A DNA stretch of 47,693 bases from Bacillota bacterium (GTDB lineage Bacteria; Bacillota; Clostridia; Acetivibrionales; DSM-1351). The stretch spans positions 1-47,693 of the forward strand of contig JAFABO010000212.1 of the NCBI GenBank assembly GCA_023426005.1, given 5' to 3'. The notes beneath the pieces are model-generated. The model searched no databases, was not told where the DNA came from, and saw nothing but the letters and a program-made list of their open reading frames with translations. A program made the position numbers and the translations under genes. Positions 1-9,242 of this stretch are shown here, piece after piece (the first letter of the stretch is position 1; every line of letters begins with the position of its first letter).

Positions 1-800
1 ATAATAGGGAGTTCGGCGACATTTTGTGCGAATACTTATCAAATCAGAGCGATATTGAGGTTGTCGGTCTGGCAAGGGACGGTTTTGAAGCAGTTGATTT
101 AATACTGCAGAATACTCCGGATATTGCTATTCTGGACATTATTATGCCACATCTTGATGGGTTGGGAGTTTTGGAAAAGATAGCATCATCAAACATGGAC
201 AAGAGACCTTTATTTATTGTACTATCGGCTGTTGGACAGGATAAAATCACACAGCGCGCTCTTGCACTGGGTGCTGAATACTACATTGTAAAGCCTTTTG
301 ATATGGATGTTCTGGTCAACAGAATCAGACAATTAAAAGATAGTACATATGTTCCTTCTGTTTCAACTTCTATGTCTTCGTCTATATCAGTTCATAAAAA
401 TGAAAATTTTAGTGAAAAGAAACCGGTACATATATCAAATACATCCAGAAGCCTTGAAGTAGAAGTAACCAACATTATGCACGAAATAGGTGTTCCTGCC
501 CATATCAAGGGTTACCAGTATCTCAGAGATGCAATAATGATGGTGGTCAAGGATTTGGACGTGATAAATTCTATCACAAAACTTCTCTACCCCAGCATAG
601 CAAAAGAATATAATACAACTCCAAGCAGGGTTGAAAGAGCCATCCGTCATGCAATAGAAGTTGCATGGAGCAGAGGGCAGGTTGAAGCTATTGATGCACT
701 GTTCGGCTATACCGTCAACATTGGAAAAGGTAAACCGACAAATTCGGAATTTATTGCAATGATAGCCGATAAATTGAGATTGGAATTAAAAGTTGGGTGA
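1..800 (+). CDS. spo0A: Stage 0 sporulation protein A (master sporulation response regulator), 5' end missing
   Basis: The gene enters from the left edge: the frame is open from base 3 (N-R-E-F-G-D-I-L) before the first possible start, a TTG at 24, and that upstream peptide continues the Spo0A receiver, so TTG24 is not the true start. The visible part has the phospho-acceptor strand A-I-L-D-I-I-M-P, the receiver K of V-K-P-F, a variable Ser-rich linker, and the Spo0A-specific C-terminal DNA-binding domain with S-R-V-E-R-A-I-R-H-A-I-E-V-A-W. Family knowledge: the phosphorelay phosphorylates the Asp and Spo0A then binds 0A boxes to switch on sporulation. No terminator hairpin with a T-run is visible just after the stop. 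The identity is secure; only the N-terminal ~30 residues lie outside the window. Confidence 0.97.
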   Translation, partial: NREFGDILCEYLSNQSDIEVVGLARDGFEAVDLILQNTPDIAILDIIMPHLDGLGVLEKIASSNMDKRPLFIVLSAVGQDKITQRALALGAEYYIVKPFDMDVLVNRIRQLKDSTYVPSVSTSMSSSISVHKNENFSEKKPVHISNTSRSLEVEVTNIMHEIGVPAHIKGYQYLRDAIMMVVKDLDVINSITKLLYPSIAKEYNTTPSRVERAIRHAIEVAWSRGQVEAIDALFGYTVNIGKGKPTNSEFIAMIADKLRLELKVG

Positions 801-1025
801 TTTTAATTATTTGTTTTACTGCATTAGAGAGAATTCAGAGAAGTGATTCCATAGCAACTAATTCTATGATTTATTGGAATGAAATTTGTGATAAATGCTT
901 AGATTTTGCTTCGTAATCCAATAAATAAATCTTAAAAATCCATTAAACTTCTTGATTTATAGGGAGCATGTAAAATGCTTAAATATAATATCAAGGAGTT
1001 TTTTTATTAGTTTTTTTAGCAATGA

Positions 1026-1236
1026 GATGTCAAAAGTTTTAAAGCGTGGCTTGCTTTTAAAAATCGTTACAGAGATAGTGAACATTATTTTGCACACATA
1101 CACCCTCATGTTTTTCGTAATAACTTCGCTAAACGATTTTTAAAACAGTCAGGTGATGATACATATCCTCAGTAAAATATTAGGTCACAGCAGTATTACA
1201 GTCACTAAAAGGCATATTCAGATTATGAAGATTTGA
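1026..1236 (+). pseudogene. Remnant of a tyrosine recombinase (phage-type integrase), C-terminal catalytic part
   Basis: Two adjoining frames encode recognisable integrase pieces. Frame one (1026 to about 1158) reads ...H-P-H-V-F-R-N-N-F-A-K-R-F-L-K-Q-S-G-D, matching the H-x-x-R box region of tyrosine recombinases. Then a frameshift near 1158 leads into I-H-I-L-S-K-I-L-G-H-S-S-I-T-V-T-K-R-H-I (1159-1233), the L-G-H-S-S box, ending at TGA 1234. The catalytic Tyr would be expected shortly after and is not seen. There is no start and the frame is closed upstream (TGA at 1023). The fragment sits alone in a 690-base AT-rich spacer (801-1493) in which I see no other gene, and no att-like repeat was recognised. 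It is read as the decayed trace of an old mobile element. Confidence 0.7.
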
Positions 1237-1493
1237 GACTATACATAGCAGGAGCAATATTACAATAGTGATGAAGATGAATTTTTATACACTTGACGAT
1301 TCATGAGAACTAAGTAATGGTTAAAGAATTTTATAAAAGGTTTATATTGTATTGTAATTGGGAAGTTTTTTATTTAATGGGTGCCAATAATTTATTAATT
1401 TTTTGATAACAATTTTATTTTGATATTCCTTTTTAGGACACTATTGTTATAATAAAGTTAACTACTTTATAAATGCAATATTAAGGAGCTTTT

Positions 1494-2180
1494 ATGAATA
1501 ACAAAAGTAAAGTATTAATTGTGGATGATGACAGAAATATTTGCGAGCTGATAGGATTGTACCTCCAAAAGGAAGGTTACGAAGTTTTATATGCATATAA
1601 TGGGATAAATGCCGTTGACGTATTTAAAACACATACTCCCAGTCTGGTTGTGCTGGACATAATGCTGCCGGGAATTGACGGCTGGCAGGTGTGCAGGGAG
1701 ATACGGAAAGTCAGTTCCATCCCTATTATAATGCTTACGGCGAAGGGGGAGACCTTTGACAAAGTGCTTGGCCTGGAGCTGGGCGCGGACGATTACATGG
1801 TCAAGCCTTTTGAACCGAAGGAGCTTGTTGCCAGAATAAAAGCCGTGTTAAGAAGATATGAACATAAGGATGTGGATACACAGGAGGTGGTATTCCCCAA
1901 TCTGATCGTCAATAAAAGCAATTATACCATCAGATTGAAGGGCAATCTTATTGAATTGCCTCCAAAAGAACTGGAGCTTCTGTTTTTCCTGGCTTCAAAT
2001 CCCAACAAGGTATTTACCAGGGAACAACTGCTGGAACATGTGTGGGGCTTTGATTTCTATGGTGATTCCAGGACGGTGGATGTTCATGTGAAAAGGGTAA
2101 GGGAGAAGATAGACCTCGAAGGACAGCCCTGGCAGCTCAAAACAGTTTGGGGTGTCGGCTACAAGTTTGAGGTGAAATAA
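1494..2180 (+). CDS. OmpR/PhoB-family response regulator (CssR-like by context)
   Basis: 228 residues, full length for the family. The N-terminal receiver has the acidic pair D11-D12-D13, phospho-acceptor D55 in V-L-D-I-M-L-P-G, a conserved T in M-L-T-A-K and the K in V-K-P-F. The C-terminal winged helix (about 130-228) has the E-L-E-L-L-F-F-L and R-T-V-D-V-H-V-K-R-V-R motifs typical of Trans_reg_C. The ATG at 1494 is preceded by AAGGAG at the right distance. It lies 3 bases before a sensor kinase gene and is surely co-transcribed with it. The HtrA-type protease gene following the pair suggests a secretion or envelope-stress role like CssRS of Bacillus, but sequence alone does not separate CssR from PhoP, ResD or WalR relatives. 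Confidence 0.93.
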   Translation: MNNKSKVLIVDDDRNICELIGLYLQKEGYEVLYAYNGINAVDVFKTHTPSLVVLDIMLPGIDGWQVCREIRKVSSIPIIMLTAKGETFDKVLGLELGADDYMVKPFEPKELVARIKAVLRRYEHKDVDTQEVVFPNLIVNKSNYTIRLKGNLIELPPKELELLFFLASNPNKVFTREQLLEHVWGFDFYGDSRTVDVHVKRVREKIDLEGQPWQLKTVWGVGYKFEVK

Positions 2181-2183
2181 TTA

Positions 2184-3707
2184 ATGGCAAAATTTAAATT
2201 TAAACAGACTATCTTTAAAAAACTTGTGAGTATTTTTATAGGCCTGCTTATTTTAAGCTATATTGTCACAGGTGGGTTTTTGTATTACTTCCTGAATAAT
2301 TATTCAACAAAAGAAAAGGTAAGTACACTGGAGCAGGCAGCTGCAGATATAAAGAATAACTTTGTGTTTTATTTAAAAAACCTGGATTCATTGGTAGTAC
2401 AGCAATATTTTAAAAATTCTCTGGCGCAGACCAGCGAATTCAGTCATTCCATCATATGGATTGTAGACGGCAAAGGACAGGTGGCATTCTGTACACCGGA
2501 ATGGGCAGATGCAGCCCTGGAAAAATATGAAAATGAATACAATTACCCGCAGCTGCCTGAACCTAAGATGTACGAAGATGTGATGAATAACGGCGGTAAA
2601 ACCATTCAAAAAATCGGAGATTTTTTTGGATTGTTCAGCACAGACGAATACAAACGATATGGGGATTCCTGGCTGACAATTCAGGTGCCTTTTCAGATTA
2701 CGCCCAGCAGCGGCAAACAGCAGACCATAGCAGCCATATATCTTCATACGCCCATGCCGGAGATACAGAAGCTGAGAACCCAGGTATTCCAGTTGTTTAT
2801 GTGGTCGGGTGGAGTTGCGATTTTTCTGGCCATAGTTTTGGTTTATGTTTTCTCATTGCGGTTTACCAAACCGTTAAAGCAGATTAACAATGCTGCAAAA
2901 ATCATAGCGGCAGGAGAATTCAGAAACAGGCTTACGGTAAAAAACGATGATGAAATCGGACAGCTGGCTACCAGCTTTAACCAGATGATCGATGATCTGC
3001 AAAAATTGGAGGAAATGCGGCGCGGCTTTATTGCCAATGTCTCTCATGAACTCAGAACACCAATGACATCAATACGTGGTTTTATTGAAGGGATACTTGA
3101 CGGTACTATTCCGGAAGATAAGCATGAAAATTATCTGGTCATTGTCAGAGATGAAATAAACCGCCTGAACAGACTTGTGAATGATCTTCTGGATCTGGCA
3201 AAAATGGAGGCGGGAGAACTAAAACTTAATTTTATGCCCTTTGATATAAATGAACTTGTAAGATTATGCGTAATTAAAAATGAGACATTAATAACTTCTA
3301 AAAACCTGGAGATTGAAGCGAATTTTGACTCTGAAAATTTGATAGTCATAGGAGACAGAGATTCTATCGAAAGAGTCATAATTAATCTTTTGCACAATGC
3401 AGTTAAATTTTCAAACGAAAACGGGAGAATTATTTTAGAAACTGTAAAGAATAAAGATAAGGTTTTAATATCAGTTCAGGATAATGGTGTTGGAATTGAT
3501 CAAGATGAACAAAAACGGATCTTTGACAGATTTTACAAATCCGACAAATCCAGAGGAAAAGATAAAACCGGCACCGGCCTGGGGCTTGCAATAGTTAAAA
3601 ACATAATAGGCGAACACAAGCAGGAAATATGGGTCGAAAGCGGAATTGGAACCGGAACAAAATTTACATTTACACTGGACTACTTTAAAAATAGCGTGGA
3701 AGATTAA
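2184..3707 (+). CDS. Membrane sensor histidine kinase, partner of the upstream regulator (CssS-like by context)
   Basis: 507 residues. Membrane helix at about 12-34, an extracytoplasmic sensor domain of roughly 170 residues, second helix at about 205-228, HAMP domain (to ~280, with D-D-E-I-G-Q-L), HisKA box with H288 in F-I-A-N-V-S-H-E-L-R-T-P, then HATPase_c with N box (L-H-N-A-V-K-F), G1 (D-N-G-V-G-I), F box (I-F-D-R-F-Y-K) and G2 (G-T-G-L-G-L-A-I-V). All catalytic motifs are intact. A GAGGTGA ribosome site lies inside the end of the regulator gene. The sensor domain shows no domain I can name, so the signal is unknown; misfolded exported protein is a guess from the HtrA neighbour. Confidence 0.93.
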   Translation: MAKFKFKQTIFKKLVSIFIGLLILSYIVTGGFLYYFLNNYSTKEKVSTLEQAAADIKNNFVFYLKNLDSLVVQQYFKNSLAQTSEFSHSIIWIVDGKGQVAFCTPEWADAALEKYENEYNYPQLPEPKMYEDVMNNGGKTIQKIGDFFGLFSTDEYKRYGDSWLTIQVPFQITPSSGKQQTIAAIYLHTPMPEIQKLRTQVFQLFMWSGGVAIFLAIVLVYVFSLRFTKPLKQINNAAKIIAAGEFRNRLTVKNDDEIGQLATSFNQMIDDLQKLEEMRRGFIANVSHELRTPMTSIRGFIEGILDGTIPEDKHENYLVIVRDEINRLNRLVNDLLDLAKMEAGELKLNFMPFDINELVRLCVIKNETLITSKNLEIEANFDSENLIVIGDRDSIERVIINLLHNAVKFSNENGRIILETVKNKDKVLISVQDNGVGIDQDEQKRIFDRFYKSDKSRGKDKTGTGLGLAIVKNIIGEHKQEIWVESGIGTGTKFTFTLDYFKNSVED

Positions 3708-3779
3708 CACTTTGTTCATAGTTTTTTAAAATAACGTGATTAAAATATTAAATATATTGATGAGAAAGGGGACTTTTTA

Positions 3780-5450
3780 ATGAATGATGACAAAATTGAA
3801 AAAGATGATGTAACAGAAGAACTTAACAACCGGCTGAACAATATAGAACGGACAGAGGAAAGTGTTCAGCATGACAATACATCTGAAGTATATAACAATG
3901 CCACAGCAGACAATACTACAGTAGAAAACAATCCAACAGAAGGCGTCCCTGCTGAAAGTAATCCCGTTGATACCGGAGATAATTCAAATGACAGAGCTTC
4001 AAATGTCATTAATGCAGATACCGGGCATTCCGAATCAGTGGAAAACAAAGCTGCAGAAAATACAGATTTTCAGGCAAATCAGGATGACAACCATAACTTT
4101 CAAGCTCTGCCAGATCAGACTGGTCAGAATAAAATAAATGAGACTCAGAGAATATGGCAGATGAACAATCCGCAGGGATTTTCAAATACTCAGAATTTTA
4201 CCCCTCCAAATTATAACGCACCAAATTATAATTCTCAGGGCTATAATAACTTTTATAAGGAAAATTATAAGAAGTCTCCAAAGAAATCAGATGCCTGGAA
4301 GTACATTCTGGTATCCGTTGTCAGTTCAATCCTCGGCGGAGCTATTCTGGCAACCATGCTTTTAGTGGTGGCACCTGCCGTCCAGCCTGAACTGAAAAGC
4401 TTTTTCGGAGGAAATGCGGAGAATGAAAAGCAGAATAGTCAAGCTCCCGCCGGTGAACTTAAAAGAGTGGAAATTGTCCAGACGGCCGAGTCTGCTGTTA
4501 CGAGTGTTGCAGAAAAAGTAGGACCTTCCGTTGTGGGTATCAGAACCACTTATCAGAACACCAATGATTTGTTCGGAGTGCAGTCTGAAGGCGGAGAAGG
4601 TTCCGGTATTGTTATCAGTACGGATGGATATATACTGACCAACCATCACGTAATAGAAAATGCATTAAATGACAGAACAAGAAGAGTTCAGGCAGGTGCG
4701 AAAATAGAGGTATTTCTTCCAAATAAAATTGATAAGCCCTATGTTGCAGAAGTGAAGGGATATGACTCCAAGACTGACCTTGCTGTTCTGAAAATAAACG
4801 AAAAGAATTTAAATGCAATTGAATTCGGCAATTCTGATAATTTAAAAATCGGAGAACCTGCCATAGCAATAGGAAATCCGGGCGGACTTGAGTATATGGG
4901 CTCTGTTACTCAAGGCGTGATAAGCGGTTTAAACAGGACGGTACAGCTTGATGGCGGCAGAAAAATAAAACTTGTACAAACAGATGCAGCCATAAATCCC
5001 GGAAACAGCGGAGGAGCTCTGGTTAATATAAAAGGGCAGCTCATTGGTGTAAATACCGTTAAAATGGTTGCCACAGGCTTTGAAGGACTTGGATTTGCTA
5101 TTCCGGTTAATGACGCGAAGAGGATTGCAGATGAGCTTATAAAGAACACCTATATATCAAAACCCTATTTGGGAATAACAGTTGATCAGAGATATACTGA
5201 AGATGTGGCAAAAGAAAATAAAATGCCAATGGGAGTATACGTATCTAATGTTGAAATTCTTGGGGCTGCTGAAAAAGCGGGTATACAGGCCGGAGATGTC
5301 ATTATAAAATTTGCCGGTAAGTCTGTAAAATCTTATGCGGAGCTGGAAGACGAAAAGAATAAACATAAACCCGGTGATACTGTACAGATTGAAATCTACA
5401 GGGATGGAAAGAACAAAACCGTCCAGGTCAAACTGGGTGAAACAAAATAA
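3780..5450 (+). CDS. HtrA/DegP-family membrane-anchored serine protease with PDZ domain
   Basis: 556 residues, longer than most HtrA proteins because of an ~170-residue hydrophilic Asn/Glu/Gln-rich cytoplasmic tail. Membrane anchor about 173-197, trypsin-like domain about 235-450 with triad H290 (T-N-H-H-V-I), D333 (K-T-D-L-A-V-L) and S410 (N-P-G-N-S-G-G-A), then one PDZ domain (about 455-550) with P-Y-L-G-I-T. Family role: degrading or refolding damaged proteins outside the membrane. An AAAGGGGA ribosome site precedes ATG 3780. The gene is 72 bases behind the kinase gene with no terminator between, so it could be read through from the two-component operon or be its target. A strong terminator follows. 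The low-complexity tail is variable in clostridial homologues and its function is unknown. Confidence 0.95.
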   Translation: MNDDKIEKDDVTEELNNRLNNIERTEESVQHDNTSEVYNNATADNTTVENNPTEGVPAESNPVDTGDNSNDRASNVINADTGHSESVENKAAENTDFQANQDDNHNFQALPDQTGQNKINETQRIWQMNNPQGFSNTQNFTPPNYNAPNYNSQGYNNFYKENYKKSPKKSDAWKYILVSVVSSILGGAILATMLLVVAPAVQPELKSFFGGNAENEKQNSQAPAGELKRVEIVQTAESAVTSVAEKVGPSVVGIRTTYQNTNDLFGVQSEGGEGSGIVISTDGYILTNHHVIENALNDRTRRVQAGAKIEVFLPNKIDKPYVAEVKGYDSKTDLAVLKINEKNLNAIEFGNSDNLKIGEPAIAIGNPGGLEYMGSVTQGVISGLNRTVQLDGGRKIKLVQTDAAINPGNSGGALVNIKGQLIGVNTVKMVATGFEGLGFAIPVNDAKRIADELIKNTYISKPYLGITVDQRYTEDVAKENKMPMGVYVSNVEILGAAEKAGIQAGDVIIKFAGKSVKSYAELEDEKNKHKPGDTVQIEIYRDGKNKTVQVKLGETK

Positions 5451-5476
5451 ATATTGCTGAAGAATTTACAGCCCAA

Positions 5477-5505
5477 AATACTGCTAAAAATAGCAGTATT
5501 TTTTT
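5477..5505 (+). terminator. Rho-independent terminator after htrA-like gene
   Basis: Perfect 10-bp stem (AATACTGCTA / TAGCAGTATT) with an AAAA loop, followed directly by a T-run. It closes the regulator-kinase-protease unit. Confidence 0.93.
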
Positions 5506-5556
5506 GCTTTAAAATAGCCCAAATAAATATAAATTATATAAAAAATGCTATTTATA

Positions 5557-5585
5557 TTGCTAATATTGGTAAAAAACCTTAAAAT
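5557..5585 (+). promoter_or_regulatory. Sigma-A-like promoter for the HD-GYP gene
   Basis: TTGCTA at 5557-5562 and TAAAAT at 5580-5585, spaced by 17 bases, about 45 bases before the start of the next gene and just after a terminator. It is a moderate match to consensus. Confidence 0.5.
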
Positions 5586-5632
5586 TAATATGTAATATAT
5601 ACTGCACTTATACTAATCTGATGGAGGGATAC

Positions 5633-7105
5633 ATGAACTTTTTTAGGTATTATTCCCATATCGCCAAGTATGTGGTAGGAATAATTGCTATACCCCTATT
5701 TCTGTATGGTATAACTGAAGGAATTAAAAGTATACTATATTTTAGTTTTGTTCTGGGAGTCATTATTCTGTTGTTGGATTTGATTGATTTTGGTATATTG
5801 GTTATAAGGAGAAATAATAAGGCAAAAAAGGTTATAGGCAAGTATACGGGTTTATATAATACACATAGACGGTTCTCATACCCGGTCAGTGAAAGAAATG
5901 CTCTGAAAACTTTCAAATTGCTGGTTGAAAAACAAAATGAACTTGAAGTTCTCAGATTCACCTCTGAAAAATTCAATTCGACAATTGATATGGGCAATAT
6001 AGTAGAATATGTTTTTGATGTTTTCAGAAAATTTACCGGCTGTGACAGATGCCTTATCTGTATCAAGGATGTGGATTCCTCAGAAATATTTTGCAAGTAT
6101 GAGCTGGGCTGTGTTTTTAATGATGTAGGAAAGGCTTTTACACCGGATTCTGTTGTAACAAAGTGCTTTAATACAAACTCCATAGTGGTTAATTCGAATA
6201 TTTTAATTAAAAAAAGAGGAATAATCGGAGATAAGCTGGCTATCCCTTTGAGCATATCAAATGAGCAGCTGGGTGTAATCTTTATTGAAACCACTTTAAA
6301 AAATTCATTTAAAAAAGTTAACCTGTCTTTTTTAATGAGTATTGCAAATTATGCGGCTGTGGCCATAAACAAATCCCAGCTGTTTAACGATGTATATGCT
6401 CAAAAGCAGGAAATCGAAGCACTATATGAAGAGACAGCCGCTGTTAATGATGATCTGAATGACAATATTAATAATTTAAACATTGCAAAAGAAGAACTTA
6501 GATTAAAGAATGAAGAATTGTTAAAGTACTCGGAAAGTTTGAATACCGGATATATTCAAACAGTTATGTCATTGGTTAACGCCATTGAAGCCAAGGATTC
6601 CTATACCAGCGGTCATTGCCAAAGAGTTATGGAAATCTCCTGTGAAATAGCTGCTCATATGAATCTTGAGGAGGAAGTCATTCAGGATTTAAGATATGCG
6701 GCAATTCTTCACGATATTGGTAAAATAGGCATTTCTGCGTCGATCTTGAATAAAACCGACAAACTTACCGATCAGGAATATGAAGAAATCAAGAAACATC
6801 CACAGATTTCCTATAACATATTAAAGAATGTAGAGTTTTTAGGCAGGGGATTAAGGGCCATTCTTGAGCATCATGAAAAATATAACGGCGGCGGCTATCC
6901 AAATAAATTAAAAGGTGAGGAAATAAGCTTATTGGGTAGAATATTATGTATAGCGGATGCTTTTGACGCTATGACCAGTGACAGAACTTACAGGAAAGGC
7001 ATGTCCATGGAAGTAGCTATCAACGAAATTGAACGGTGCAAAGGGATTCAATTCGATCCTGAAATTTCAGACGTATTCATTAAAATGATAAGAGAACTAG
7101 TTTAA
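5633..7105 (+). CDS. GAF and HD-GYP domain protein, probable cyclic-di-GMP phosphodiesterase
   Basis: The start chosen is ATG 5633, because GGAGGG (5623-5628) lies just before it; the in-frame ATG at 5621 would overlap that ribosome site. About 490 residues: two N-terminal membrane helices (about 10-62), a GAF-like sensor domain (about 110-255), a coiled-coil stretch (about 260-305), and a C-terminal HD-GYP domain with H360-D361 in L-H-D-I-G-K-I-G, then H-H-E-K-Y-N-G-G-G-Y-P, the GYP signature. Family role: hydrolysis of c-di-GMP using a two- or three-metal centre; all motif residues look intact. It is followed 18 bases later by glycogen synthase, so transcription is probably shared. A GGDEF protein lies 4 kb downstream. 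Confidence 0.9.
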   Translation: MNFFRYYSHIAKYVVGIIAIPLFLYGITEGIKSILYFSFVLGVIILLLDLIDFGILVIRRNNKAKKVIGKYTGLYNTHRRFSYPVSERNALKTFKLLVEKQNELEVLRFTSEKFNSTIDMGNIVEYVFDVFRKFTGCDRCLICIKDVDSSEIFCKYELGCVFNDVGKAFTPDSVVTKCFNTNSIVVNSNILIKKRGIIGDKLAIPLSISNEQLGVIFIETTLKNSFKKVNLSFLMSIANYAAVAINKSQLFNDVYAQKQEIEALYEETAAVNDDLNDNINNLNIAKEELRLKNEELLKYSESLNTGYIQTVMSLVNAIEAKDSYTSGHCQRVMEISCEIAAHMNLEEEVIQDLRYAAILHDIGKIGISASILNKTDKLTDQEYEEIKKHPQISYNILKNVEFLGRGLRAILEHHEKYNGGGYPNKLKGEEISLLGRILCIADAFDAMTSDRTYRKGMSMEVAINEIERCKGIQFDPEISDVFIKMIRELV

Positions 7106-7123
7106 TTAATTCTGGAGGTAGTA

Positions 7124-8608
7124 GTGAATCTTAATAATAAAAAACTTAATATTCTTTTTGTATCCGCCGAGGTGGATCCTTATGCAAAGACAGGAGGCCT
7201 GGCGGATGTGGCAGGTTCCTTGCCGAAAGAATTGTCTCTGCTTGGCCATGAGGTCAGAGTAGTAATGCCCCGGTATGGGTTTATCAGTCGGGATATGGAT
7301 TATGTCTGTGATTTTCCTGTTGAAATGGGCGGCAGAATGGAAACCTGTATTATCAAACAAGGTGGCTTTTCCGACAGCAGGGATAAAACGATACCTGTTT
7401 ATTTCATTGAGAATCACCATTATTTTAACAGGGAGGGTATCTACTGTTATCACGACGATGGACAACGATTTATTTTAATGTGCAAGTCCGCACTGGAGAT
7501 GCTTAAATATGTTGATTTTAAACCCAATGTAATCCACTGCAACGATTGGCATACGGGACCTGTCTGTCTCCTGCTGAAGGAAAGCTATTGCAGCCGGGAA
7601 TTATACAAGGATATTGCTACAGTCTATACCATTCACAATCTTGAATACCAGGGCAATTTTAGCGCAGAGATAACGGAATACTTAAACCTGGAGAATGAGT
7701 ACTTCACTCCTGAAAAAGCGGAGTTCTATGGAATGTTCAGCTTTATGAAGTGCGGGTTGGTATATGCCGACATTATCAATACTGTAAGCAAGCAGTATGC
7801 CGAAGAAATACAAACCTCTGCCTACGGTGAAAGAATGGAGGGTGTGCTGGTTAAGAGAAAGAAGGAGCTTTTTGGAATAGTAAACGGCATATCCTATGAA
7901 GAGTTTAATCCCGGGAAGGACCGGTGTCTGAAGGTCAATTACGATATAAACAGCGCAGCTTTGAAAAAGGAAAACAAAAAAGCCCTGCAAAAGGAATTGG
8001 GCCTGAAGGAAAGTTCTTCTCCTTTATTGGGGCTGGTTACGAGGCTGACCGGTCAAAAGGGGCTGGAACTGTTGATAGGGTGTATAGAGGAGCTTATTGA
8101 AAAGGAAAATGTCCAGCTTGCCGTTTTAGGACTGGGAGATGACTATTATTATAAAGTGTTTTCCAGACTGCAGCTTAAATATCCGGACAATGTTGCTGCG
8201 CTGTTTGAGTTTAATTCTGATCTGGCAAAGAGAATTTACTCTGCCAGCGACATGTTTTTAATGCCGTCAAGGTTTGAACCCTGCGGGCTGGGGCAGATAA
8301 TAAGCCTGAGATATGGAACTATACCCGTAGTGAGGGCAACCGGCGGTTTAGCCGAAACAATAATAGATTATGATGAAGATAATGAAAAGGGCAATGGTTT
8401 TTCATTTAAAGAGTTTTCTGTAACAGCTTTCAGGGAGACACTGCAAAGAGCAATTAACGTATATAATGATAAGCCTGATGTATGGGCGAAACTTGTGCGC
8501 CGGGCCCTGAACTGTGATTTTTCCTGGAAAAAGCCGGGCAGGGAATATCTGGAGCTATATGAGCTTGCCCTGGAAAGAATAAATAATGAGGTAACTTACG
8601 ATGAATAA
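7124..8608 (+). CDS. glgA: Glycogen (starch) synthase, ADP-glucose type
   Basis: 494 residues beginning at GTG 7124 with GGAGG six bases upstream. The N-terminal glucan-binding motif K-T-G-G-L-A-D-V-A-G is present, as is H-C-N-D-W-H-T-G, and the C-terminal GT5 nucleotide-sugar region has S-R-F-E-P-C-G-L-G-Q with the catalytic Glu, and T-G-G-L-A-E-T. Length matches GlgA. The enzyme extends alpha-1,4-glucan from ADP-glucose in the cytoplasm; glycogen accumulates in many clostridia before sporulation. No glgC, glgD or glgB lies beside it here. It overlaps the next gene (nth) by 8 bases, which implies translational coupling. Confidence 0.96.
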   Translation: MNLNNKKLNILFVSAEVDPYAKTGGLADVAGSLPKELSLLGHEVRVVMPRYGFISRDMDYVCDFPVEMGGRMETCIIKQGGFSDSRDKTIPVYFIENHHYFNREGIYCYHDDGQRFILMCKSALEMLKYVDFKPNVIHCNDWHTGPVCLLLKESYCSRELYKDIATVYTIHNLEYQGNFSAEITEYLNLENEYFTPEKAEFYGMFSFMKCGLVYADIINTVSKQYAEEIQTSAYGERMEGVLVKRKKELFGIVNGISYEEFNPGKDRCLKVNYDINSAALKKENKKALQKELGLKESSSPLLGLVTRLTGQKGLELLIGCIEELIEKENVQLAVLGLGDDYYYKVFSRLQLKYPDNVAALFEFNSDLAKRIYSASDMFLMPSRFEPCGLGQIISLRYGTIPVVRATGGLAETIIDYDEDNEKGNGFSFKEFSVTAFRETLQRAINVYNDKPDVWAKLVRRALNCDFSWKKPGREYLELYELALERINNEVTYDE

Positions 8609-9242
8609 AAAACAAAAAGTAGTCGAAATACTGAAAATTTTTGATGAACTGTATCCTGCGGCAGAATGCTCACTTGAATACAGAGACCCCCTGCAGCTGC
8701 TCCTATCAACACAGCTGGCAGCCCAGTGCACCGATGCAAGGGTTAACCTTGTTGCAAAAGACCTGTATCAAAAGTACAGGTCGGCTGAAGATTTTGCAAA
8801 TGCCGAACAAGCTGAGCTTGAACAGGACATTAAATCAACAGGTTTTTACAGGAACAAGGCAAAAAATATCATTGCCTGCTGCAAGCTGCTGGTAGAGAAG
8901 TACGGCGGCAGAATCCCCGATAATATGGAGGAGATGCTGCAGCTTCCGGGTGTGGGAAGGAAGACGGCAAATCTCGTATTATATGAGGTATACGGTATAC
9001 CGGGTGTAGTGGTGGATACACATGCCAAAAGGCTTTCAAATCGCATAGGATTAACCAAAAATCAGGAGCCGGAAAAAATTGAATATGATTTGCAAAAAAT
9101 CGTGCCAAAGGAAAGCTGGGCGGATTTTTGCCATAAACTTGTCTTTCATGGAAGAGAAGTTTGTAATGCACGAAAGCCTGATTGTGAAAATTGCAGGATT
9201 AATAGCTTATGTGATTACTACAAGTCAATTACTATCGGCTGA
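8601..9242 (+). CDS. nth: Endonuclease III (DNA glycosylase/AP lyase)
   Basis: 213 residues, the usual length. Helix-hairpin-helix L-P-G-V-G-R-K-T-A-N with catalytic K121, D139 in V-V-V-D-T-H-A-K-R-L, and the C-terminal [4Fe-4S] loop C-x6-C-x2-C-x5-C. It removes oxidised pyrimidines and cuts abasic sites. The start ATG 8601 overlaps glgA. Oddity: the last codons after the fourth Cys (K-S-I-T-I-G-stop) are encoded by the end of a dispersed palindromic repeat starting at 9222, so the repeat supplies the natural stop codon. The catalytic and cluster residues all lie before this point, so activity should be kept. Confidence 0.96.
   Translation: MNKKQKVVEILKIFDELYPAAECSLEYRDPLQLLLSTQLAAQCTDARVNLVAKDLYQKYRSAEDFANAEQAELEQDIKSTGFYRNKAKNIIACCKLLVEKYGGRIPDNMEEMLQLPGVGRKTANLVLYEVYGIPGVVVDTHAKRLSNRIGLTKNQEPEKIEYDLQKIVPKESWADFCHKLVFHGREVCNARKPDCENCRINSLCDYYKSITIG

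Noticed and set aside
952..1143. 63-residue plus-strand frame after spo0A
   Set aside because: It has no ribosome site and runs out of frame across the integrase relic; the recombinase motifs are in other frames.
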